Source: an uncultured Collinsella sp. (GTDB taxonomy: Bacteria; Actinomycetota; Coriobacteriia; Coriobacteriales; Coriobacteriaceae). From it: DNA of 64,000 nucleotides. A program made the translations under genes and the position numbers. How positions within the stretch are numbered: the first letter of the stretch is position 1; every line of letters starts with the position of its first letter. The notes beneath the pieces are model-generated. The model was not told where the DNA came from. It saw nothing but the letters and a program-made list of their open reading frames with translations, and searched no databases. Of this stretch, positions 45,614 through 53,669 are shown piece after piece. The stretch spans positions 1 to 64,000 of the forward strand of contig CABSNM010000004.1 in the NCBI GenBank assembly GCA_902479065.1, read 5' to 3'.

Positions 45614-46495
45614 ATGAGCAATTGGCTTAAGCTCGAGGGCGATGTCTGCGCCGTGACTGGCGCGCTCGGCGGTATGGGCGTCGAGATTTGCCGCGAGTTC
45701 GCCCGCAACGGCGCCAACGTCGTCCTGCTCGACCTGGACGAGGAAAAGGTCAAGGCCGCAGCCGCCGACCTCGCCGCCGAGTTTGGCATCCACGCCGAGG
45801 GTTACAAGATGAACGCCACCGATGAGGCCGAGGTTCAGGCCGCCGTCGACGCCACCATCGCCGACTTCGGCCGCGTCGACGTCCTCGTCAACACCGCCGG
45901 CATCCTGCGCTTCGCCGCCATGGAGGACCTGCCGCTGAGCGACTGGGAGCAGGTGCTCAACGTCAACCTCACCGGTTACTTCATCACCTCGCAGCGCTTT
46001 GGTCGCGAGATGATCAAGGCCGGCCAGGGCCGCCTGGTGCACATCTCGACCGTTGCCAGCCACTCCCCCGAGACGTTCTCGGGCGTGTACAGCTCCACCA
46101 AGGCCGGCGTCAACATGATGTCCAAGATGCTCGCCGCCGAGTGGGGCCCCTACGGCGTCCGCTCCAACTGCGTCGAGCCTTGCTTCGTTAAGACCCCGAT
46201 GTCGGCCAACTTCTACGCCGACCCCGAGGTCGAAAAGAGCCGCAGCCGCCTGATCGCCACGCGCCGCATCGGCGAGGTCAGCGATATCGCCAACGCCGTC
46301 ATGTTCCTGGCGTCCAAGCGCTCGGACTTTACCACCGGCGACGCCATCAAGGTCGACGGCGGCTTCTCCAACATGATGGGCGACCTCACCGCCAAGCCCG
46401 GCGGCCGTCGCGCCTATGCCGACAACTACCTTAAGAACAAGGGTGTCGAGCTCTGGTCCGATGAGTCCGGCGTCGCCAAGCCGACTGACCAGTAA
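45614..46495 (+). CDS. Short-chain dehydrogenase/reductase
   Basis: The 293-residue protein is a classical SDR. The cofactor loop is TGALGGMG, the aspartate at the end of strand 2 (LLDLDEEK) favours NAD(H), and NTAG, the catalytic Ser (HISTVAS) and YSSTK are present. A C-terminal extension of ~40 residues follows the core (RRAYADNYLKNKG). It likely oxidises a polyol or sugar-acid intermediate and is the first gene of the LysR-linked cluster. Confidence 0.9.
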   Translation: MSNWLKLEGDVCAVTGALGGMGVEICREFARNGANVVLLDLDEEKVKAAAADLAAEFGIHAEGYKMNATDEAEVQAAVDATIADFGRVDVLVNTAGILRFAAMEDLPLSDWEQVLNVNLTGYFITSQRFGREMIKAGQGRLVHISTVASHSPETFSGVYSSTKAGVNMMSKMLAAEWGPYGVRSNCVEPCFVKTPMSANFYADPEVEKSRSRLIATRRIGEVSDIANAVMFLASKRSDFTTGDAIKVDGGFSNMMGDLTAKPGGRRAYADNYLKNKGVELWSDESGVAKPTDQ

Positions 46496-46561
46496 ACCAA
46501 CCCGACAGGGAGGACCCGCAGACACGCCTGTTCCTCCCCCGTATCGATTAGAAAGAGTCCA

Positions 46562-47818
46562 ATGGCTTCCACCAACTCCAACAAGGGTCGCGCCGTCGTG
46601 CTTTCCGCCGCGTGCGTCACCATGTTCTTCATCAGCTCCATCGCGCTGTATTCCGTCGTGAGCAAGAACCTGCTCGCCGTCTACCCCGAGTGGTCCAGCG
46701 CTCTTACCTGGGCCTTCCCGGTCTTTCAGACCATCATGGCCGTGACGGGCATCTTCGCCGGCCGCATCTCCGATAAGATCGGCCCGCGCAACGTCGTGAT
46801 CGCCGCCGCCGTGTGCTACGGCCTGGGCTGGTTCATGTCCGGCACCGTCACCGAGCCGTGGCAGTTCTACCTGTGGTTCTCGCTCGTTGCCGCCATCGGC
46901 AACGGCCTGGGCTACAACCCGGCACTCACCACCGGCCAAAAGTGGTTCATCGACAAGAAGGGCCTCGCCTCCGGCATCACCCTGGCCGCTTCGACCGCCG
47001 GCCCCGCCGTGCTGTCCCCAGTGCTCGCCTCGCTGCTCATCCCGAGCCTGGGCATCTTTGGCGCCCTTAAGGCGCTCGGCGTCATCTTCTTTGTGATGAT
47101 CGCCGCCTCCGCCCTGTTCCTGAAGGCCCCCGAGGCCGGTTGGCTGCCCGAGGGCTTCGAGGCCCCCAAGGGCGGCGCGCACGCCGGCACCTTCGGCGAC
47201 CTCACCCCGGGCGAGATGGTCAAGACCCCGCGCTTCTGGGTCCTCATCGTCACCTTCGCCTTTGCCGCCACCGCGGGCACCCTGCTCGTGGGCAAGGTTG
47301 CCTCCATCGCCGCCGTCCAGCTCTTCGCCGACCCCACGAGTGCCGCGGCCGTCGCCCTCGGCGGTGTGGTGGTCTCCGTCAACACCTGCGCCAACTTGGT
47401 CGGCCGCCTGTCCTTTGGCCAGATCATCGACAAGCTCGGCGCCTATAAGTCGCTGCTCATCAGCCTTGTCGTCACCATCGTCGCCCTCGTCATCATGTCG
47501 ATGAGCTTTACGCAGAGCATGTTCTTTGTGGCGCTCGCCCTGCTCGGCTTTAGCTTTGGTGCCCTGCTCGTCATCTACCCGCCGCTCACCGGTGGCGCCT
47601 TTGGTACCAGCAACATCGGCGTCAACTACGGCATCATGTTTTTGGGTTATGCCGCTTCCACCTGGATCAGCCAGCCCATCACCGCCGTGCTGTATCACGC
47701 CGAGGCCGGCAGCGCCGCCTACCAGCAGTCCTTCTACGGTGCCATTGTGATCGCCGCCATCGCCGTCGTGCTCACCGTCTACATGATGGTCTCCGACAGC
47801 AAGAAGAAGTCCGCCTAG
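46562..47818 (+). CDS. MFS transporter of the OFA/monocarboxylate type
   Basis: The 418-residue protein has 12 membrane helices. Resemblance to the oxalate/formate antiporter-like branch shows in the first helices, AGRISDKIGPRNVV and ALTTGQKWFIDKKGLASGI. It is therefore a candidate importer of a carboxylate or sugar acid for the flanking dehydrogenases. It begins 66 bp after the SDR stop. Confidence 0.88.
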   Translation: MASTNSNKGRAVVLSAACVTMFFISSIALYSVVSKNLLAVYPEWSSALTWAFPVFQTIMAVTGIFAGRISDKIGPRNVVIAAAVCYGLGWFMSGTVTEPWQFYLWFSLVAAIGNGLGYNPALTTGQKWFIDKKGLASGITLAASTAGPAVLSPVLASLLIPSLGIFGALKALGVIFFVMIAASALFLKAPEAGWLPEGFEAPKGGAHAGTFGDLTPGEMVKTPRFWVLIVTFAFAATAGTLLVGKVASIAAVQLFADPTSAAAVALGGVVVSVNTCANLVGRLSFGQIIDKLGAYKSLLISLVVTIVALVIMSMSFTQSMFFVALALLGFSFGALLVIYPPLTGGAFGTSNIGVNYGIMFLGYAASTWISQPITAVLYHAEAGSAAYQQSFYGAIVIAAIAVVLTVYMMVSDSKKKSA

Positions 47819-47825
47819 TTTTACC

Positions 47826-47859
47826 GATGCGACAAAGGGACAGTCCCTTTGTCGCATTC
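47826..47859. repeat. GGGACTGTCCC palindrome, copy 4
   Basis: GATGCGACAAAGGGAC pairs with its complement with almost no loop. It lies inside the operon, between the MFS and Gfo/Idh genes, where it could stabilise or attenuate the transcript. Confidence 0.75.
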
Positions 47860-47887
47860 CACCGGTCACCAGTATTAAGGAGTCGAA

Positions 47888-48928
47888 ATGTCTGAGCTCA
47901 ACCCCGTCCGCATTGCCGTTATCGGCGCCGGCGCCATGGGCCGCAACCACATCCGCTTTGTCACCGAGGAGCCCGAGGCCGAGCTCGTCGCCATCGCCGA
48001 CGCCTTTGAGGGCGCCCGCGCCACGGCAGAGGCCGCCGGCGTGCCGTTTTACACCGATCCCGCCCAGATGATGGACGAGGTCAAGCCCGAGGCCGTCATT
48101 ATCGCCACCCCCAACGACCTGCACTTGGGCGTTGCCCGCGAGGCTGTGAAGCGCAATATCGTGCCGTTGATCGAAAAGCCGATCTCCAACGACCTGGAGG
48201 ATGCCCAGGCTTTCGCTGCCGAGGCCGAGACCGCCGGCGTGCCCGTGCTTGTGGGTCAGCACCGTCGCCACAACCCCTTCGTCAACAAGGCCAAGGAGAT
48301 CATCGAGTCTGGCGAGCTGGGCAAGCTCACCGTGTCGAGCTTCCACTACATGATCTATAAGAATGACGAGTATTTCGATGTCGAGTGGCGCCGCAAGAAG
48401 GGTGCCGGCCCGATCCTGGTCAACCTGGTGCATGACGTCGACCTGCTCCGCTACCTGCTGGGCGAGCCCGTTGCCGTCCAGGGTATGCAGTCCAGCGCCG
48501 CCCGCGGTTTTGAGACCGAGGACTCCGCCGTGGTCAACGTCCGTTTTTCCGATGGCGCCCTCGCAAGCATGACCATCTCCGACGCCACCGCCAGCCCCTG
48601 GAACTGGGAGGCCACCGCCCGCGAGGATCCGCAGTACCGCCCCTTCGACGCCGACGCCTACTTTATCGGCGGCACTAAGGGCGCCCTGTCGCTGCCCCGC
48701 CTGCACCAGTTCTCCTACGACGGCGCCTCCAACTGGCACAAGCCGCTGCAGATGGAGATTCCGGCTGTCGACCCGGCACTGCCACACAAGATGCAGCTCA
48801 AGCACTTTGTGAAGGTTGTCCGCCGCGAGGTCGAGCCCGTCGTGACCCCCGCCGATAACGTCAAGACGCTCACGCTGCTTAACGCCATCAAGGAGGCCGC
48901 CGAGACCGGCCAGCTCGTCGAGCTGTAA
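47888..48928 (+). CDS. Gfo/Idh/MocA-family oxidoreductase
   Basis: The 346-residue NAD(P)-dependent dehydrogenase has the Rossmann motif VIGAGAMGRNHIR, the EKP motif (LIEKPIS) and the active-site helix NLVHDVDLLRYL. Members oxidise inositol, sugars or sugar acids. The start codon has AAGGAG upstream. With the SDR and the OFA-type transporter it suggests uptake and stepwise oxidation of one small polyol or acid. Confidence 0.9.
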   Translation: MSELNPVRIAVIGAGAMGRNHIRFVTEEPEAELVAIADAFEGARATAEAAGVPFYTDPAQMMDEVKPEAVIIATPNDLHLGVAREAVKRNIVPLIEKPISNDLEDAQAFAAEAETAGVPVLVGQHRRHNPFVNKAKEIIESGELGKLTVSSFHYMIYKNDEYFDVEWRRKKGAGPILVNLVHDVDLLRYLLGEPVAVQGMQSSAARGFETEDSAVVNVRFSDGALASMTISDATASPWNWEATAREDPQYRPFDADAYFIGGTKGALSLPRLHQFSYDGASNWHKPLQMEIPAVDPALPHKMQLKHFVKVVRREVEPVVTPADNVKTLTLLNAIKEAAETGQLVEL

Positions 48929-49000
48929 TGCCTTAAGAGCGACCGCAGCAGAAGCCCCATGCCGAACCCTTCGGTCCGCCACCAACAAGCCCCTCTTCTT

Positions 49001-49037
49001 TGCCCCGCGAGCAGCCTCCTGCCCTCGGGGCATTTTG
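49001..49037 (+). terminator. Terminator of the SDR/MFS/oxidoreductase operon
   Basis: TGCCCCGCGAG pairs with CTCGGGGCA around a 15-nt loop and is followed by TTTTG. It lies about 75 bp past the oxidoreductase stop. Confidence 0.75.
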
Positions 49038-49096
49038 CTACCTTGCCGACGATTTTTCTGAGGCGGGGGCCATTTTGCACCTCAGCCTGATTCGTT

Positions 49097-49258
49097 CGCC
49101 ACGAAATGGGCCTATCTACTACGTTTAACCGATCACCCTCAACCATGCCGAATTTCGAGAAAAAAAAACCGCAGGTAGGCGGGTTGCGTATTTTCGGAAA
49201 ACCGAGGGATGGTCGACCCATACGGGTTAAACGTAGTAGATAGGCCGCTTTCGTGGCG
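49097..49258. repeat. Long inverted repeat with conserved core, copy B
   Basis: 34-bp arms with two mismatches (CGCCACGAAA, then CTATCTACTACGTTTAACC) enclose 94 nt. The internal segment 49142-49178, ACCATGCCGAATTTCGAG then AAAACCGCAGGTAG, matches the core of the inverted repeat at 38146-38297 in opposite orientation. The right arm lies ~80 bp before the tex start. The rest of this 411-bp gap shows only the upstream terminator. Confidence 0.75.
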
Positions 49259-49339
49259 CGGCCCCAAAACAGTCTTTTGAGACGGGTGGTATCCTTGGTA
49301 GCCCTGTGCTGCAAACGCACCTTAAACGCAAGGAGTCCC

Positions 49340-51487
49340 ATGGATCTTATCGCCCAGCTCGCCCACGAGCTCAACCTTAAGGCCGCCAACATCGAGGCGG
49401 CCGTCAAGCTCATCGACGAGGGCAACACCATCCCCTTTATCTCGCGCTACCGCAAGGAAGCCACGGGCGGCATGGACGACGTCGCCCTGCGCACACTCGA
49501 CGAGCGCCTGTCCTACCTGCGCAATCTTGAGCAGCGTAAAGAGGACGTCATTCTGCTCATCGACGCACAGGGCAAGCTCACGCCCGAGCTCGAGCAGCAG
49601 ATTCGCGAGGCCACGCAGCTCCAGCGTGTCGAGGACCTCTACAAGCCCTACCGCAAAAAGCGCATGACCCGCGCGCAGAAGGCCCGCGAGGCAGGCCTGG
49701 AGCCGCTCGCCAACATGATCATCATGCAGGCCTCGGCCAAGGGCAGCGCACTCGACGCCGCCGCGGCCTACGTCAACGAGGAAGCCGGCTTCGACACGCC
49801 CGAAAAGGCGCTCGCCGGCGCGGCGGACATCGTGGCCGAGACGGTGGCCGAGGACCCCGAGAACGTCGCCGACCTGCGCGCCTTTACGCAGAGCACCGCC
49901 GACATCATCGTCGAGGCCACCGACCCCGCTGAGAAGACCCCCTACGAGCCCTACTACAACTTTGACGAGCCGCTGCGCCGTATACCCAACCACCGCGTGC
50001 TGGCTATCGACCGCGGCGAGCGCGAGGGCAAGCTCCGCGTGCGCGTGAACGTCGACGGCGCTACGGCCACGGCACGCCTCGGCAGCCGTTGGCCCCGACG
50101 CCAGGGTGTCTTCGCCCCCATTTTCGACGCCGCCATCGCCGACGGCTACAAGCGCCTCATGGCCCCCTCGCTGGAGCGCGAGGCCCGCGCCAAACTCACC
50201 GTCCGTGCGCAGACCGAGGCTATCAACGTCTTTGCCAAGAATCTCGAGGGCCTGCTCTCGGCACGCCCCGTCCGTGGCGCCCGCGTGCTCGCGCTCGATC
50301 CGGGCTACCGCACCGGCTGCAAGGTCGCCGTTATGGACGAGACCGGCAAGCTGCTCGACCACGGCGTGGTCTACCCCACCAAGCCGCGCCACGACGTCGC
50401 CGGCACCAAGCGCGAGCTCGCCCGCCTCGTCAAGAAGGACAGCGTCAACACCATCGTCATCGGCAACGGCACCGCCAGCCGCGAGACCGAGGAAGTCGTT
50501 TCGGAGTTCATTGCCGAGCAGGCGCCCAGCCTTCGCTACACCATCGTCAACGAGGCCGGCGCATCGGTGTACTCCGCCTCCGAGCTCGCCAGCCAGGAAT
50601 ATCCCGACCTGGACGTCACCGTGCGTGGCGCCATGAGCCTGGGCCGCCGCCTGCAAGACCCGCTGGCAGAGCTCGTCAAGATTCCGCCCCAGTCCATCGG
50701 CGTTGGCCAGTACCAGCACGACCTTGACCAGGCCGAGCTTTCGCGCACCCTGGGCCATGTGGTGGAGGACGTCGTCAACCGCGTGGGCGTCGACGTCAAC
50801 ACCGCGAGCGCGAGCCTACTGGGATACGTATCGGGCATCACGCCGAGCGTGGCCAAAAACATCGTGGCCTACCGCGAGGAAAACGGCGCCTTTACCGATC
50901 GCCGTCAGCTTAAGAAGGTCCCCAAGCTGGGACCCAAGGCATATCTCAACGCTGCAGGCTTTTTGCGCATCAGCGGCGGCAAGAACCCGCTCGACGCGAC
51001 AAGCGTCCACCCCGAGAGCTACGAGGTGGCCACGGCCGTCCTGGAGCGTGCCGGCGTTGCGGCAAGCGAGCTCAGCCGTGGCGGCGTGCCCGACATCGAG
51101 CGCCGTCTGGGCAGCATCTCGGCGCTGGCAAGCGACCTGGACTGCGGCACCCTTACGCTCATCGACATCGTCAACGAGCTCAAGAAGCCCGGCCGCGACC
51201 CGCGCGACGACGCGCCCGAGGTGGTCTTTAGCCGCTCGGCGCTTTCCATCGACGACCTGGAACCCGGCATGGAACTCAAGGGCACGGTGCGCAACGTTGT
51301 GGACTTTGGCGCCTTCGTCGACGTGGGAGTGCACCAGGACGGCCTCGTACATATCTCCAAGCTGGCCAACCGCTTTGTCAAGCACCCCAGCGACGTCGTG
51401 CGCGTCGGTGACACGGTCAAGGTGTGGGTCGAAAAGGTCGATCGCGACCGCAAGAAGATCTCGCTCACCATGGTGCAGGGCAAGTAA
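49340..51487 (+). CDS. tex: Tex-like RNA-binding transcription accessory protein
   Basis: The 715-residue protein has the Tex order: N-terminal helical domain (TIPFISRYRKEATGGMDD), YqgF-like domain (LALDPGYRTGCKVAVMD), helix-hairpin-helix region (SLLGYVSGITPSVAKNIV) and C-terminal S1 RNA-binding domain (GMELKGTVRNVVDFGAFVDV). It binds nucleic acid and affects transcription. The ATG at 49340 has AAGGAG 5 nt upstream; the frame extends upstream into the inverted repeat but without family resemblance. Confidence 0.95.
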   Translation: MDLIAQLAHELNLKAANIEAAVKLIDEGNTIPFISRYRKEATGGMDDVALRTLDERLSYLRNLEQRKEDVILLIDAQGKLTPELEQQIREATQLQRVEDLYKPYRKKRMTRAQKAREAGLEPLANMIIMQASAKGSALDAAAAYVNEEAGFDTPEKALAGAADIVAETVAEDPENVADLRAFTQSTADIIVEATDPAEKTPYEPYYNFDEPLRRIPNHRVLAIDRGEREGKLRVRVNVDGATATARLGSRWPRRQGVFAPIFDAAIADGYKRLMAPSLEREARAKLTVRAQTEAINVFAKNLEGLLSARPVRGARVLALDPGYRTGCKVAVMDETGKLLDHGVVYPTKPRHDVAGTKRELARLVKKDSVNTIVIGNGTASRETEEVVSEFIAEQAPSLRYTIVNEAGASVYSASELASQEYPDLDVTVRGAMSLGRRLQDPLAELVKIPPQSIGVGQYQHDLDQAELSRTLGHVVEDVVNRVGVDVNTASASLLGYVSGITPSVAKNIVAYREENGAFTDRRQLKKVPKLGPKAYLNAAGFLRISGGKNPLDATSVHPESYEVATAVLERAGVAASELSRGGVPDIERRLGSISALASDLDCGTLTLIDIVNELKKPGRDPRDDAPEVVFSRSALSIDDLEPGMELKGTVRNVVDFGAFVDVGVHQDGLVHISKLANRFVKHPSDVVRVGDTVKVWVEKVDRDRKKISLTMVQGK

Positions 51488-51497
51488 ACCGCCAAAG

Positions 51498-51711
51498 CAA
51501 AGGTACCCCCTGTAGCGATGTGCAAAATCGCGAGTATTCTGCAAATTCCACCGTTCCGGATGCCCCTCAGAGACGAAAAAGCAAAAAACAGCCCCCGTTT
51601 TAGCGTCGTCAGAGCCAAAACGGGGGCCGTTCCATGCTTCGGTTAACTGATAAAGACCTTTACCTTGCTGAATACTCTCAATTTTGCACGGCGCAGGCGG
51701 GGGTACCTTTG
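51498..51711. repeat. Long imperfect inverted repeat enclosing a terminator
   Basis: Arms 51498-51544 and 51665-51711 (CAAAGGTACCCCC ... GTGCAAAAT ... GAGTATTC ... GCAA) are ~85% complementary over 47 nt. Between them lies the terminator hairpin at 51591-51627. The arms are unrelated to those of the other inverted repeats. Confidence 0.65.
51583..51627 (-). terminator. Terminator hairpin between tex and the transaldolase gene
   Basis: The perfect stem GCCCCCGTTTT (with CCCCCGTTTTGGC on the other side) is followed on the minus strand by TGTTTTTTGC. It is a good terminator for minus-strand transcripts and a plausible one for tex. Confidence 0.75.
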
Positions 51712-51755
51712 CCCACGGAAGGATATGGAAGCCAAGCGCCAACTTGCTGGCAAGC
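51711..51755 (-). pseudogene. Duplicated 3' tail of a transaldolase-like gene
   Basis: The minus strand reads LASKLALGFHILPW, matching the true C-terminus AKDIAALGFHILP of the neighbouring gene, with silent changes at several codons. The copy lies ~155 bp downstream of the real end, in a different context. It looks like the leftover of a second transaldolase gene or of a tail duplication. Confidence 0.5.
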
Positions 51756-51766
51756 TCGTGCCGGCA

Positions 51767-51838
51767 GCCCCGGCCTTTCCTTTGCCTAGCGCGACCCTCG
51801 CGGAGCGCGTGAGCGATAGGGAAAGGAAAGGCCGGGGC
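51767..51838. terminator. Large hairpin after the transaldolase gene
   Basis: GCCCCGGCCTTTCCTTT pairs with AAAGGAAAGGCCGGGGC around an inner partly paired region. It directly follows the transaldolase stop. No T-tract is visible, so it is a stability or termination element of uncertain type. Confidence 0.5.
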
Positions 51839-51868
51839 GAACAGCCCACGGTACAGTCGGTGTTCGCG

Positions 51869-52573
51869 CTACGGCAGGATATGGAAACCGAGCGCCGCGA
51901 TATCCTTGGCAAAACCGCGCACGGTATCGAGCGAGACCTCGTACGGGTCGCGACCGATGTTCTTGCGCTTGGCCAGGATGCTGTTGGGTACCGTGATGAT
52001 CTGGCAACCGCAGGCCTCGGCCTGGTAGATGTTGATAAGCTCACGCGTGGACGCCCATAGGACCTCACAGTTGGGCTTGGCGGCGGCCTTCTTGACCGAC
52101 TCCGTCATAAACGGAATGGGGTCGACGCCGGTATCGGCGATACGGCCGGCAAAGAGCGAGATGATGGACGGCGTCTCGGCGTCAACGGCCTCGACCATCT
52201 CATCAACCTGCGTAGGCGTAAAGATGGTGGTGACGTTGACCTTGATGCCGTCGGCCGAAAGCTTGCGGACCAGCTCGGCGGTGGACTCGCCCTTGGTGGT
52301 CACGCACGGAATCTTGACGTAGACGTTCTCGGCCCAGGTAGCAATCTCGCGCGCCTCGACCTCCATGGTCTCGACGTCGTCGGCAAAGACCTCAAACGAC
52401 ACGGATACATCGGTGATGTGGGTCAGGACCTCTTTGGCAAACGCGCGGTAATCCGTCACGCCGCCCTTCTTCATAAGGGACGGGTTGGTCGTGAAACCCT
52501 GAACGTTGCCGTTCTCGTACATGTCGAGCATGCCCTCGAGGTTTGCACCGTCAGCGAACACCTTGATTGCCAT
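51869..52573 (-). CDS. Transaldolase family protein (fructose-6-phosphate aldolase-like)
   Basis: The 234-residue protein is a small class I aldolase of the TalC/FSA/MipB type. FADGANLEGM, FTTNPSLMKK and NVYVKIPCVT with the Schiff-base lysine are present, and SLFAGRIADTG matches the phosphate site. It may interconvert sugar phosphates (transaldolase) or cleave fructose 6-phosphate; the two are hard to tell apart by eye. The ATG at 52573 has AAAGGA upstream. Confidence 0.9.
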   Translation of the reverse strand: MAIKVFADGANLEGMLDMYENGNVQGFTTNPSLMKKGGVTDYRAFAKEVLTHITDVSVSFEVFADDVETMEVEAREIATWAENVYVKIPCVTTKGESTAELVRKLSADGIKVNVTTIFTPTQVDEMVEAVDAETPSIISLFAGRIADTGVDPIPFMTESVKKAAAKPNCEVLWASTRELINIYQAEACGCQIITVPNSILAKRKNIGRDPYEVSLDTVRGFAKDIAALGFHILP

Positions 52574-52766
52574 CTGCCTGATTCCTTTCGCTTGCACATG
52601 GGCGTTAAACTGCTAAACACTTTACCTACGTTTATCAAGGCGTGAGCTGCGGTTTTTTATCTTCTCGGCGAACGGTATAAACACCTCAGTGTTTGGATTG
52701 ATAAATCGATTGAGCATGCAAAAGCAAAGAGTCGCAGTTTGAGCAAACGTCAGAACGCGGGATTCA

Positions 52767-53594
52767 TTAGATGAGGCCGAAATGCTGCATCGCTGTGACG
52801 GTACCGTCGTGTGCGACATCGTCGGTCACGTAGTCGGCGACTGCCTTGACCTCAGGCATGGCGTTGCCCATGGCGACAGCCGTCTCGACGGCGGCGAGCA
52901 TGCCCAGGTCGTTGCCCGAATCGCCAAAGCCAAAGGTGCGCGCGTTGCCGGTGCGACCCAGGTATTCCAGCGCTCGCGCCACGCCCACGCCCTTGTCGAT
53001 GCCCTTGGGGCTCAGCTCGCGATTCTGACCACCGGTGTTGCACAGCTCAAACTCGCAATCGATAAAGCCGTCATCATTGGCTACGCGAGCCAAACTGGGC
53101 ACATTGAGGCATACCTTGCCCACGCGCAGACTGCCGTCGACGCGCATCTCCTCGGCGCCGTGCACCACGGAAGTGCCGATCAGAGACGACTGCTCAACAC
53201 CCGCGGGTTCCAGGGCAAAAGTAGCCACGTTGGTCTCGAAAAAGGCCTCAATCCCTGCCGCGGCCATACGGCGCGCAAGCTCCTCGATAACGTCCTCGTC
53301 AAAGCAGTCCTCATGCACCACGCGGCCCTCGACCTCGAGTGTGGCGCCCGCCATGGCAACGACGCCCGCCGGGTTCAGCGCGCGCAGGCCATCGGCGATC
53401 AGCCACAAGGGACGACCCGTGCAGATAAATGCCTGGTGACCCGCATTGCGCAGGCGATGAAACGCCTCGACGACCGTCTGCGAGGGGCGAACCGCCGAAA
53501 AGTCCTTGTCGGTCATGTTGTCGGGATCGAACGACGTCAGCGTGCCGTCCACGTCAAAAAAGAGCACAGCGGGTTCGGGACACGCATCAATCAT
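52767..53594 (-). CDS. Cof-type HAD hydrolase
   Basis: The 275-residue HAD-IIB phosphatase has motif I FFDVDGTL, motif II ICTGRP, and motif III/IV FGFGDSGNDLGML. Such enzymes dephosphorylate sugar phosphates, FMN or PLP. The ATG at 53594 follows AAAGGA. It lies ~190 bp upstream of the transaldolase gene, on the same strand, and may serve sugar-phosphate metabolism. Confidence 0.9.
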   Translation of the reverse strand: MIDACPEPAVLFFDVDGTLTSFDPDNMTDKDFSAVRPSQTVVEAFHRLRNAGHQAFICTGRPLWLIADGLRALNPAGVVAMAGATLEVEGRVVHEDCFDEDVIEELARRMAAAGIEAFFETNVATFALEPAGVEQSSLIGTSVVHGAEEMRVDGSLRVGKVCLNVPSLARVANDDGFIDCEFELCNTGGQNRELSPKGIDKGVGVARALEYLGRTGNARTFGFGDSGNDLGMLAAVETAVAMGNAMPEVKAVADYVTDDVAHDGTVTAMQHFGLI

Positions 53595-53669
53595 ATGGGT
53601 TCCTTTCGAGGATAAGGGCAAACGAAGCATCCATCATATAATGGAGCGACGCAACCAGAGAGGTCACCC

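Noticed and set aside
45383..49033. Very long minus-strand open frame over the SDR/MFS/oxidoreductase cluster
   Set aside because: It is the antisense shadow of three well-supported plus-strand genes with GCC/GTC-rich codons; its product is Gly/Asp/His-rich filler.
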